The notes under the pieces were generated by a model. That model made no database searches. It worked only from the letters and a program-made list of their open reading frames with translations, and was not told where the DNA came from. Position numbers and translations under genes: made by a program. A stretch of 64,000 nucleotides of DNA from NCBI GenBank assembly GCA_007115705.1, contig QXEO01001819.1, forward strand, positions 556,487 to 620,486, given 5' to 3'. The DNA is from Dactylis glomerata. Lineage: Eukaryota > Streptophyta > Magnoliopsida > Poales > Poaceae. Positions within the stretch are counted from its first letter, which is position 1; every line of letters begins with the position of its first letter. Shown piece by piece: positions 22,344 to 33,136 of the stretch.

Positions 22344-23923
22344 CTTGGTTTTTAGGAGTTGGATGCACGAGTAGAGCTCATACTCAGTACAAAATGAGGG
22401 CTAGCAAAAGACTGGGAGCGACCAACTAAGAGAGCAATAACGGCCATAATCATGCATAGCGACAAAACATCATTAAGAGAAGCATAAAATGGCATCAAAA
22501 GTCAAAAAATAAATGATCATAGACGCTTATGGCGACTTTGTATGAGTCAAACATGTTGTAAGCATGCGCCAAGTCAATCCAAATAAAGCATCAAGGAGAA
22601 AACCAAAATAATGCTTCCAAATAATAAAAACAACGCATGATTTTTTTCAAAGGCTCATTAAGCAATCTCAGTCATTTGAGACAAGTCATGCTACAACAAA
22701 AATCACTAAGCATACTATCAAAATGACATCAAGAACGATATGCAAAAGTCTAAGCCGCAGTCTAAACAAGCTCCTTTTGTACCACTTTTTTTTGCATGAA
22801 ACTTTTTCTCTTTTCCAACACCATTCGAACCTTTTTGAAATAACTTTTTTGATGAAAACCAACATGGACCAGAGGTCAAAATACACCTTGATGCAAAGAT
22901 ATAACAAGATCTGAACAAAAATCAAGGTGAAAAACGAAAGCTAAACGCAGTTCTAGAAAAAGAGAACACTCGTTGAACGATAAGAGTGAAAAACGGAGTG
23001 TTCTTGGCAAATGAAAAGCAAGGCAACTTCTACAAAAGAAATTTGTTGGGGTCCAACCATTTATTGCAGCAAACAAAACTAAATAAAACTGAAAACTAAA
23101 GTAAAGACGCTCCAAGAAAAATGCATAGTGCATGAAGCAATAAAAATATATTGTGTTGAAAGGTGACCTGATTTTTGCCGATGAAGAAGGGGTGCCTCGG
23201 GGGCATCCCCAAGCTTTGACGCTTGTACCTCTTGGATATTTCTTGGGGTGTGTGGGAATCCCCAAGCTTGATATTTTGTCCATTCTTCAACTTATCTCAT
23301 CATTCTCCAATCCCTACACTTGAAAACTTCCTTCATACAAAACTCAACACAATTCTATTAGCAACATTAGGGTAAGCATAATAATGAATCAAACCCTTTT
23401 TGCTTCAGATTTCAACTCAAAACCACCACATATAAAGCATATACTTCTGTAGCAACTTCCCCAAAAGTTCCGTGATCAAAAGAACTCAAAAAGAAAGCGA
23501 TCGAGAGGCAAACACAAATAGTGGCAGAAATCTGTCAAAACAGAACAACTGACAAAGGTCGATTTTATCGAGTGTTTTCTGTTGCTCAAATCAAGAAGTG
23601 TAAAACTAATGAAAGTTTGGATATAACCTGGGGCATATGCACAAGAAATCGCAGGTCAAAAAGATATTCTGAGAATTTTCACGAAATTTTACGGTGCAGC
23701 ACCGAAATCTGTTTGAGGACAGCAACATTCCCAAATCTTACCTCACTCAAATTAGAGGTTTCTTTTGGCACAACAACGAAATAAAAAGGATAAGGAGCGG
23801 TTATTACAGTAGTAATAACTTCCAAGACTCAAATAAAATAAAAAGAACTAAAAGTAAAACATTGGGTTATCTCCCAAGAGTGCTTTCTTTAACGCCTTTG
23901 AGCTAGGCGCAGAAAGGTGCAAA
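22344..23923 (-). other. Element B 3' non-coding region, proximal part
   Basis: Continues B after the F insertion and matches 39368-40945 of element D and the reverse of ~30560-32130 in element C. It contains a shared joint (minus strand GGCGTTAAAG, then CACTCTTGGGAGATAACCC) directly after the coding region. No gene recognised. Confidence 0.7.
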
Positions 23924-26010
23924 TCAAGTAATATCAAGTGATGAAGCATCAAGTTCATAATTTGCTCTAAGAATAGAGTCAAAAAGCAATTTCTTTATCT
24001 TTCTAGGGAAGTGTTCCATACCTTTCTTGAGTGGGAATTGATATTTGATAGTGCCTTCCTTCATATCAATGATGACACCTACAGTTCGAAGAAAGGGTCT
24101 TCCCAAAATAATAGGACATGAAGCATTGCATTCAACATCCATAACAAGAAAATCAACGGGAACAAGGTTATTGTTAACCATAATAAGAACATCATTAATC
24201 CTTCCCAAAGGTTTCTTCTTAGCAACATCAGCAATAGGAACATCATAATAACACTTTTCGAGCGGTGGTGAATCAAGCATATCATAAATCTTTCTAGGCA
24301 TAATAGAAATACTAGCACCTAGATCACATAAAGCATGGCAATCAAAACCATTAACATGCATATCAATGATGGGTTTCCAACCATCTTCTAACTTCTTGGG
24401 AATAGAAGCTTTTTGCTTCCACTTTTCATCCCTAATTTTCATGAGAGCATTGGTAATATGCTTAGTAAAAGCAACATTTATAGAACTAGCATTGGGACTC
24501 AAAGCAAGCTTTTGCGAGAACAAAATAACTTCAGATATATTGCAGCCATCAACATCAAAATCATTAAAAGAAATAGAGCTATCATCTCCTACACTCCGAA
24601 AAATTTCAGCACTCTTTTGAGAAAAAGTTTTAGCAGTTTTAGGCTTTTTAGTACAAGGAGTAGGAGTTTTTTCTACACCAATCAAAGTAAGAGGATTGCT
24701 ATCATTTGGAACAACATCATTAGAGGTGGTAATGGTACATACCTTCATCTTTCTAGCCATCTCATCTTCTCTTTCCCACCTGGCATGCAATTCTGCTAAC
24801 ATCCTAATATTTTCATCAATCCTAACTTGGATAGCATTAGTAGTGGCAAAAGTATTGTTCTCCTTAACCTCATTAGGCAACACTTTTAATTTTAGAAGTT
24901 CAACATCAAGGGCAAGGCTATCAACTTTAGAAGCAAGAATATCAATTTTGCCTAACTTTTCCTCAACAGACTTGTTAAAAGCAGTTTGCTTACCGATGAA
25001 ATCCTTGAGCATGACTTCAAGCTCAGAGGGTGTGGCCCTAGTGTTGTTGGAGGAATTACCATAAGAGTTACCATAACCATTACCATTGGTAGAAGGATAC
25101 AGCCTATAATTGTTACTAGCAAAATTGTTCCTATAAGCATTGTTGTTGAAATTATTATTTCTAATGAAGTTTACATCAACATGCTCTTCTTGAGCAACCA
25201 AAGAGGCCAAAGGAACATTATTAGGATCAACATGAGTCCTATCATTAGAAAGCATAAGCATGATAGCATCAATCTTATCACTCAAGGAAGAGGTTTCCTC
25301 AACATAATTTACCTTCTTACCTCGTGGGGCTCTCTCGGTGTGCCATTTAGAATAATTTACCATCATGTTATCGAGAAGCTTGGTTGCGGCGCCCAAGGTA
25401 AGGGACATAAAGTGCCTCCAGCAGCTGAATCCAATAGGTTCCTTGAAGAAAAATTCAGTCCTGCATAAAAAGTTTGGACAATCATCCAAGTAGTCAGTCC
25501 ATGAGTAGGGCAATTCTTTATCATAGATTTCATTCTTTCCCAAGCCTAAGCAACATGTTCATTATCAAACTGGTTAAACTTCATAATATCACTATTTAAA
25601 GCTATAATCTTAGCAGGAGGATAGTATTTTCCAATAAAAGCATCCTTACACTTAACCCATGAATCGATACTATTTTTAGGCAAAGATAGCAACCAATCCT
25701 TAGCTTTTCCTCTCAAAGAAAAAGGAAACAACTTAAGCTTAATAATATCACCTTCTACATCCTTATATTTCTGCATCTCACATAGCTCAACAAAATTGTT
25801 GAGATGAGCTGCAGCATCATCAGTACTAGCACCAGAAAATTGCTCTTTCATAACAAGGCTCAACAAAGCAGGCTTAATCTCATAAAAATTTGCAGCAGGA
25901 GCAGGTGGCGCAATAGGAGTGCAGATAAAATCACTATTATTAGTGCTAGTAAAATCACACAACTTGGTGTTCTCATGAGTACCCATTCTAGCAAAGCTAA
26001 AAGCAGACAA
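23924..26010 (-). pseudogene. Element B gag-protease, broken
   Basis: Minus strand, starting about 130 bp inside the primer site. The first part (26010 to 25546) is the gag N-terminal core with LRGKAKDWLLSLPKNSIDSW. It ends at an in-frame TAG (25548-25546). The same frame stays open past this stop until near 25405, where the coding frame changes by one base. From there an open frame continues to the stop at 23924. That second part holds MSLTLGAATKLLDNMM, an Asn-rich linker, a coiled-coil segment, and a retropepsin-like domain with the catalytic CDLGASISIMP loop and CPIILGRPFL flap partner. There is no reverse transcriptase after it. Composition and order fit Athila-like gypsy gag-pro. One nonsense and one frameshift make it non-functional as it stands. 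Confidence 0.85.
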
Positions 26011-26143
26011 GTAAAAATAACAACTAATAGGAAACTATTTTTTTGTGTTTTTCATAAAATGATGCAAGCAAAAATAAAGTAAGCAAAACTAAAACAAAGT
26101 AAAGGATGTGCGTGCGAAACTCCCCTTGCAGAAATCTTCTTTT

Positions 26144-26161
26144 TCCCCGGCAACGGCGCCA
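26144..26161 (-). other. Primer binding site of element B (Asp-tRNA type)
   Basis: Minus strand TGGCGCCGTTGCCGGGGA, complementary to the 3' end of plant tRNA-Asp as I recall it, located 11 bp inside the 5' LTR. Confidence 0.8.
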
Positions 26162-26172
26162 GAAAAACAGCT

Positions 26173-27784
26173 TGATGCGGGCAGGATAACCACCCAGTTG
26201 GGAACCCCAAGAGGAAGGTATGATGAGCACAGTAGCAAGTCTTTCCCTCAATAAGAAAGCGAGGTTTATCGAACCAGTAGGAAAAAGCCAAACTTCAGAA
26301 GGTGATGCCTGCTGGCTTCGCGATAGCTCCAGACAATTTATAAGGTGCCTCGTCCAGGGCTTTGCTTTGCACCAGCAGCAATGTGGAACCTGCACACAAC
26401 ACAACCAAGAACTTTGCTTCCAACTTACGATGAGGTTGTCAACCTCACCGGTTTGCTGTAAACAAAGGATTGAGCGTATCGAGTGGAAAACAATAGTAGT
26501 ATGCAAGAAAGTAAACAGTGCGAGTAAAAGTAAACAGTAATAGCAATGTAAAGGAAATTGGACCGGGGTCCACAGTTCACTAGTGGTGTCTCTCCATAAG
26601 ATAAATAACGACATGCTGGGTAAACAAATTACAGTTAGGCAATTGATAGAATAAAGATAACGTGCATATGTCACGAGGATCACTATGAGATTTACTCTGG
26701 GCATTACAACAAAATACATAGACCGCCATCCAACTGCATCTATGACTAATAATCCACTCACGGGGATATCGTCCGAACACCCCTCGAGTATTAAGTTGTG
26801 AACAATAGATAACTGCATTAATCAAAGTGTGTAATGTAAACAAAACGAATGTCCTTAGACACAAGAATGTTGTTTTCTCCCTAGTGGCAACAACACATCT
26901 ACAACCTTAGAGGTTTCTGTCACTCCCCCAGATTAAATAGAGGCATGAACCCAACTATCGAGCATAAATACCCCCTCTTGGAGTCACTAGTATCAACTTG
27001 GCCAAGATAGCTACTAACAACGGAGAGCATGCACGATCATAAACAACATAGAGATAACATAAGATAATATTCAGCACATCAACTTAACATAAAACCAATA
27101 TTCATCGGATCCCAACAAACACAACATGTAGAATTACATAAAGGTAGTCTCGATCATGTAAGGCAGCTCATGAGATCTAAACATGAAGCACATGGTGGAG
27201 AAGACAACCATCTAGCTACTGCTATGGACCCATAGTCCAAGGTAGACTACTCACTCATTGCGCCGGAGGCAAGCATGGCGATGAAGAAGACCTCCAGTGG
27301 CGATTCCCCTCTCTGGCAGGGTGCCGGGAAGAGCTTCTGGACCCTCCCGATCTCAGGTCAACGACGGCAGCGGATCACGATGTTTTTCTAGAAAATTGAT
27401 CGGGATCTTTATAGGCGAAGGGACAGCGTCAGAGGTGGACCAGGGTGGCCTCACCATGGGTGGGCGCGGCCCAGCCCCTGGCCGCGCCCCCCTGTGGTGT
27501 GGTCAGCCCGTGGCCCCCCTCCGTCTTCTCTTCGGACTTCTGGAAGCTTCGGTAAATAATAGGAGGTTCGGCTTTTGTTTCGTCCAATTCCGAGAATGTT
27601 TCCTGTGTAACTTTTTTGAAACACAAAAATGGCAGAAAATGGGGAACTGGCACTGTGGCATCTTGTTAATAGGTTAGTTCCGGAAAATGCATAAAAATGC
27701 CACGAAGTGTAACAAAACACTAAGCAAATGGTGTAAGAACAAGCATGGAGCATCAAAAATTATAGATACGTTTGAGACGTATCA
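26173..27784 (-). repeat. 5' LTR of element B
   Basis: 1612 bp with TG...CA ends. It closely matches the 12044-13679 LTR with scattered substitutions and a ~25-bp deletion around 27400. It directly abuts the TTGAC duplication at 27785. Confidence 0.9.
26756..26789 (-). other. Conserved LTR hairpin, copy B 5' LTR
   Basis: Plus-strand arms ACTCACGGGG (26756-26765) and CCCCTCGAGT (26780-26789). On the minus-strand RNA nine of ten positions pair, one as G-U. Confidence 0.55.
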
Positions 27785-28057
27785 TTGACTTGTGGAGCCA
27801 AGTCGCCAACAATTGCTATTTAGAGGCAATAGCAATATAAAAATATGCATTTTCATAAACAATTTATAAAGCATGCAATAAGTACAACTAGGATCAGACA
27901 TGCAACAAGTTTAGATGGCTTGCCTTGGTCAGCTTGTCCCTGGTCTTCCTCTTGATATTCAAATACCTCCCCTTCTTCGGAAAACCCGACGTCGTTCGAA
28001 TCTAGTGCCGACAAAAAATTAACACAATAAGCACACAAGCACAAATAATTCACACAC
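27785..28057. mobile_element. Repeat X, middle part
   Basis: Short segment of repeat X between elements B and C. It matches the second X copy around 45595-45900 (ACTTGTGGAGC.AAGTCG.CAAC, CAATAGCAAT, CCTGGTCTTCCTC.TGATA). It ends in ACACC, the target duplication of element C. Confidence 0.7.
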
Positions 28058-29705
28058 CTGATACATCTCCAACGTATCCATAATTTTGATGCTCCATGCT
28101 TGTTTTTACACCATTTGCTTAGTGTTTCGTTACACTTCGTGACACTTTTATGCATTTTCCGAAACTAACCTACTAACAAGTCGCCACAGTGCCAGTTCCC
28201 TATTTTCTGCTATTTTTGTGTTTCAGAAAAGTTACACAGGAAATATTCTCGGAATTGGACGAAACCAAAGCCAGTCGCCCAGAATTTTACCGAAGCTTCC
28301 AGAGAACCGAAGAGGAGACGGAGTGGGGCCACGAGGTGGCCTCACACTAGGGCGACGCGACCAGGGGTTGGGCCGCGCCCCCTATGTGTGAGACCGCCTC
28401 GGTCCACTTCTGACGATGCCCCTTCGCCTATAAAGACCCCCCGACAAGAAAAACCTAAGGGCCCGATCAGTTTTCCAGAACACATCGCGATCCGCCGCCG
28501 CCGTCGACTCGAAGAGCGGGAGGGTCCAGAAGCTCTTTCCAGCACCCTGCCGGAGAGGGGAATTGCCATCGGAGGTCTTCTTCATCGTCATGCTTGCCTC
28601 CGGAGCGATGAGTGAGTAGTCTACCTTGGACTATGGGTCCATAGCAGTAGCTAGATGGTTGTCTTCTCCACCATGTGCTTCATGTTTAGATCTCATGAGC
28701 TGCCCTACATGATTGAGATCACCGTTATGTAATTCTACATGTTTGGTTTGTTGGGATCCGATGAATATTGGTGTTATGCTTGAGTTGAAGTACTGAAATT
28801 TATCTTTTGTTATCTCTATGTTGTTTATGATCTTGCATGCTCTCCGTTGTTAGTAGCTATCTTCGCCAAGTAGTTGCTAGTGACTCCAAGAGGGGGTACT
28901 TATGCTCGATAGTGGGTTCATGGCTCTATTTAATCTGGGGGAGTGACAGAAACCTCTAAGGTTGTAGATGTGCTGTTGCTACTAGGGGGAAACAATATTC
29001 ATATGCTCGAGGGCATATGCTTTGTTTACATTACACACTTTGCTTAATGCAATTATCTGTTGTTCGCAACTTAATACTCATGGGGTGTTCGGATGATATC
29101 CCCGTGAGTGGATTATTAGTCATAGATGCAGTTGGATGGTGGTATATGTATTTTGTTGTAATGCCCAGAGTAAATCTCATAGTGATCCTCTCATCATATG
29201 CATGTTGTCTTTATTCTATCAATTGCCCAACTATAATTTGTTTACCCAGCATGCATTATTTTATCTTATGGAGAGACACCGCTAGTGAACTGTGGAGCCC
29301 GGTCCTATTTCCTTTATATTGCTATCACCTGTTTACTTTACTCGCACTGTTTATTTTACTCACATACTATTACTATTTTCCACTCGATACGCTCATTCCT
29401 TTGTTTACAGCAAACCGGTGAGATTGACAACCTCATCGTAAGTTGGGAGCAAAGTATTTGGTTGTGTTGTGTGCAGGTTCCGCATTGCAGCTAGCAATGC
29501 AAAGCTTGGACGAGGCGCCCTATAAATTGTCCTGAGCTGTCGCAAGCTAGCAAGCATCACCTTCAGTCGTTTGGCTCCTTCCTCTCCTGATCGATAAACC
29601 TTGGTTTCTTAACTGAGGGAAAAACCTTGCTGCTATATTCATCATACATTCCTCTTGGGGTTCCCAACTGGACGGTGAAAATATAACACCACCGTCACGC
29701 ATCAA
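28058..29705 (+). repeat. 5' LTR of element C
   Basis: 1648 bp, from TGATACATCTCC to CACGCATCA. U3 shows the GC-rich inverted repeat followed by TATAAAG at 28429-28435. Confidence 0.92.
29076..29109 (+). other. Conserved LTR hairpin, copy C 5' LTR
   Basis: Arms ACTCATGGGG (29076-29085) and CCCCGTGAGT (29100-29109) pair at all ten positions (one G-U) around the loop TGTTCGGATGATAT. Confidence 0.65.
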
Positions 29706-29716
29706 GCTCTTTTTCT

Positions 29717-29798
29717 GGCGCCATTGCCGGGGATTGAAGAACAATAAGCTCCCACGTCAAGTAGGCACCAGCTCTTTTTCTGGCGCCGTTGCCGGGGA
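29717..29798 (+). other. Two primer binding sites in series
   Basis: TGGCGCCATTGCCGGGGA at 29717-29734 (one mismatch to the Asp-tRNA complement) lies next to the LTR end. A perfect copy, TGGCGCCGTTGCCGGGGA, lies at 29781-29798. Each is preceded by AGCTCTTTTTC. Between them sits AGCTCCCACGTCA, which resembles the LTR-end-like string at about 4300 in LTR A. Confidence 0.75.
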
Positions 29799-29957
29799 GG
29801 AAGAAGAAGACTTCTGCGAGGGGAGTTTTCGCACGCACATCCTTTACTTTGTTTATTGTTTCGCTTTACTTTATTTTATTTTTACTTGCATCATTTTATC
29901 AAAAACCCAAAAAATTAGAATCCTTGGTAGTTGTTATTTCTTTACTTCTAGTTCATT

Positions 29958-30551
29958 ATGTTGTTCCCAAAGTACGTCTTGGAGGACCTCTCAGTAGGTA
30001 GTGGTTCTATTATTGGAAAAAGTAACATTGAGGAGTTCTTTAATCATATTAGTATGCATAAGGAAGTTGAGGAAAAGTCTTTGGTTGAGCTTGCTCCTAG
30101 TTATGAAGTTGCTTCTACTTATTTAGTTCACATGTTAGAAGCTAGGTTTGCTAGCCTTAATCCTTTTATGCAATACATGTTCCTTAAGCTTCATGAAATT
30201 GAAGATCCTGAGAAGAAAGCTTTTATCTTGGAAACTTTGCGCATAGAATTTAGAGATGTTGCCATCGAGGCTAGGAAAGTTTTTAAGAAATTTAATAAGC
30301 TTGGCTCACCTGTAGCGGTTGTTGGTACACCCAATGAAGATTTTAGAGTGCCAATACCTTATAAACTTGTAGGACTTCATGATGCTTGGGAAAATAATTC
30401 TAGTTGGATTTGCCCTGAAAATCCTTTCGATGAAAGTAGTGTACCAAAGCGTGATCATAAAGGATCTTCAAAAACTCATTTGGACACAATTTTCTTCATT
30501 GTTGAAAAGACTCCTATAGTGGATCCTAATGCTTCTTTCATAATTACTTGA
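29958..30551 (+). CDS. Orphan ORF of element C, 197 residues
   Basis: An intact plus-strand ORF beginning ATGTTGTTCCCAAAG about 160 bp past the second primer site and ending TGA at 30551. It is mixed alpha-helical in appearance and acidic in its first half (EEKSLVELAPSYEVASTYLV), with a VGTPNEDFRVPIPYKLVGLH segment in the middle. It has no CCHC knuckle, no DTG/DSG protease motif and no polymerase motif. It occupies the place of gag. The shared 3' module (GGCGTTAAAG...GGGAGATAACCC) starts 16 bp after the stop, exactly as after B's gag-pro. I do not recognise a family. It may be a gag-derived relic or a captured host sequence. Confidence 0.6.
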   Translation: MLFPKYVLEDLSVGSGSIIGKSNIEEFFNHISMHKEVEEKSLVELAPSYEVASTYLVHMLEARFASLNPFMQYMFLKLHEIEDPEKKAFILETLRIEFRDVAIEARKVFKKFNKLGSPVAVVGTPNEDFRVPIPYKLVGLHDAWENNSSWICPENPFDESSVPKRDHKGSSKTHLDTIFFIVEKTPIVDPNASFIIT

Positions 30552-33136
30552 TTCGTAATTTTCTGCGCCTAGCTCAAAGGCGTTAAAGAAAAGCACTCTT
30601 GGGAGATAACCCAATGTTTTTACTTTCAGTTCTTTTTCTTTTATTTGAGTCTTGGAAGTTATTACTACTGTAATGACCTTTCCTTATCCTTTTTATTTCG
30701 TTTTTGTGCCAAGAGAAGCCTCTAATTTGAGTGAGGTAAGATTTGGGGATGTTGCTGTCCTGAAACAGTTTTCGGTGCTGCACCGTAAATATTTGTGAAA
30801 ATTCTCTGTATATCTTTTGGACCTGAAATTTCTTTTGCATATGCCCTAGGTTATATCCAAACTTTCATTAGTTGAACACTTTTTGATTTGAGCAACAGAA
30901 AACCCCTCAAAAATTCGACCTTTGTCAGTTGTTCTGTTTTGACAGATTTCCGCCAATATTTGTGTTGCCGCTTTATCGCTTTCTTTTTGAGTTCTTTTGA
31001 TCACGGAACTTTTGGGGATGTTGCTACAGTAGCATATGCTTTATATGTGGTGATTTTAGGTTAAAACCTGAAGCAAAAAGGGTTGATTCTATGTTATGCT
31101 TACACTAATGTTGCTAATAGATTTGTGTTTAGTTTTGTATGAAGGAAGTTTTCAAGTGTAGGGATCGGAGAGTGATGAGATGAGTTGAAGAATGGACAAA
31201 AGCTCAAGCTTGGGGATGCCCATGCATCACCCCAAGAAATATCCAAGAAGTACAAGCGTCAAAGCTTGGGGATGCCCTCAAGGCACCCCTTCTTCATCGG
31301 CAAAAATTAGGTCACCTTTCAAGACACTATATTTTTATTGCTTCATGCATTATGCGTTTTTCTTGGAGCGTTAGTTGTTTTTAGTTTTTAGTTTAGTTTA
31401 GTTTTGTTTGCTACAATAAATGGTTGGACCCCAACAAATTTCCTTTGGAGAAGTTGCCTTGCTTTTCATTTACCAAGAACACTCCGTTTTTCACTCTATT
31501 CGTTTCAACGAGTGTTCTTCTTTTTCTAGAACTGCGTTTAGTTTTCGTTTTCGCCTTGGTTTGCATTCAGATCTTGTTATATCTTTTCATCAAGGTGTAT
31601 TTTTGCCTCTGATATTTATTGGTTTTCATCAAAAGAGGTGTTTATAAATTTTTTGAATGGTGTTGGAAAAGAGAAAAAGCTTTATGCAAAAAAGTGGTAC
31701 AAGAAGGAGCTTGTGTAGACCGCGGCCTATGCTTTTGCATGTCGTGCTTGATGTCTTTTTGATAGTATGCTTAGTGGTTTTGCTATAGCATGACTTGTCT
31801 CAAATAACTGAGATTGCTTAATGAGCCTTTGAAAAAATCATGCATTGTTTTTATCGTTTGGAAGCATTATTTTGGTTTTATCCTTGATGCTTTATTTGGG
31901 TTGACTTGGCGCATGCTCACACATGTTAGACTCTTACAAAGTCGCCAATAGCCTCTATGATCATTTAGTTTTTGACTTTTGATGCCATATTATGCTTCTT
32001 TTAATGTCGCTTTGTCGCTTTGCATGATTATGGCCGTTATTGCTCTCTTAGTTGGTCGCTCCCAGTCTTTTGCTAGCCTTCGTTTTGTACTGAGTATGAG
32101 CTCTACTCATGCATCCAACTCCTAAAAACCAAGTTTGCCATTGTGTCCACTATAAATTCCTATGCATGGTATTTGTAAGCCATTCCAAGTAAATTTTCAT
32201 GTGCTACCTTTCAAAAACCTTCAAAACACTTCTCATTTTGTGACACTATTTTCAGCTCATGGGGACGTAGTGGTCGGATTTGTTATCTTCCATATTGCTT
32301 ATTCCAAAAAGAAAAAAAAAGAGAAAAAAAGAAAGAAAAAAAGGCACTCCTCCATGGTATGTGAATGTTGGTGGGCACCCGATGGAATCGGTTAGCCATG
32401 TTTTGAGAAAGGAAAAAAGGTGGGGAGGAGTGCCAAGCTTTATAAAAGAGCACAAAAGTGCCAATCTCTCTCTCAAAAACTTGCTTTATTTTTTTGTATG
32501 GAAGATAGTAAGAATCCCATTGCTAGTCGTTGACAAAAGCAACCACCTCTCAAAACTCCAGTTTTATCTCTCTGTTTTACAAATGAAAAGCTCTAGCACA
32601 TGTTTAATCACTGCTTCCCTCCGCGAAGGGCCTTTCTTTTACTTTTATGTTGAGTCACCACCTTCTATCTTTATGCACCATTAAGAGAGCATAGTTGTCA
32701 TTCTTAGTATAATGTGCATTGTCCCAAAGTTTTCATGGATTGATTCATATCATTGGTTTCACTTGTTCTTAAATTATTTGTATCTAGTCGCCCTCTTAAA
32801 ACTTGAAGGTGTCCTATGCATTTATGTTTTGCTCTCCATGAAGGACAAGCTGAAAATCATTTGTATGTTTTTCCTTATGATTTGAACACATGTTTGACTT
32901 TCATTGTTTCATTTTCATGATCTTTTGTTTGTGCTCATTTTCATGTTATAACATGGTTGCTAAGTTTCTTCTATCAAGATCATATCTTTCATGCCCATGT
33001 TTTAAGTTCTTTTGATCCCAGTGCACAACGCTTACATACATGATTAAGATTGTGCAGGTGCATGTCACCTCAAAAATTATTTCTTTTGTTATCACTTACC
33101 TACTCGAGGACGAGCATGAGTTAAGCTTGGGGATGC
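30552..33136 (+). other. Element C 3' non-coding region and polypurine tract
   Basis: About 2.6 kb without supported ORFs, matching element D (38375-40945, reversed) and parts of B. It includes an A-rich tract at 32308-32342 and ends with the polypurine tract AAGCTTGGGGATGC (33123-33136) against the 3' LTR. Confidence 0.75.

Larger units (their letters stand above)
12039..27789 (-). mobile_element. Element B: Athila-like gypsy retrotransposon, minus orientation
   Basis: Two LTRs (12044-13679 and 26173-27784) flank a minus-strand interior and are bounded by identical TTGAC (12039-12043, 27785-27789). Reading along the minus strand the order is 5' LTR, Asp-tRNA primer site, gag-protease, a long non-coding 3' region, polypurine tract and 3' LTR. 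Reverse transcriptase, RNase H and integrase are not present. A second element (F, ~15034-22343) is nested in the 3' non-coding region, so B alone is about 8.4 kb. It inserted in repeat X. Confidence 0.88.

Noticed and set aside
32308..32342. Poly(A) tail of a retrogene or SINE in element C
   Set aside because: The complementary tract is at the same place in element D, so it is part of the shared module.
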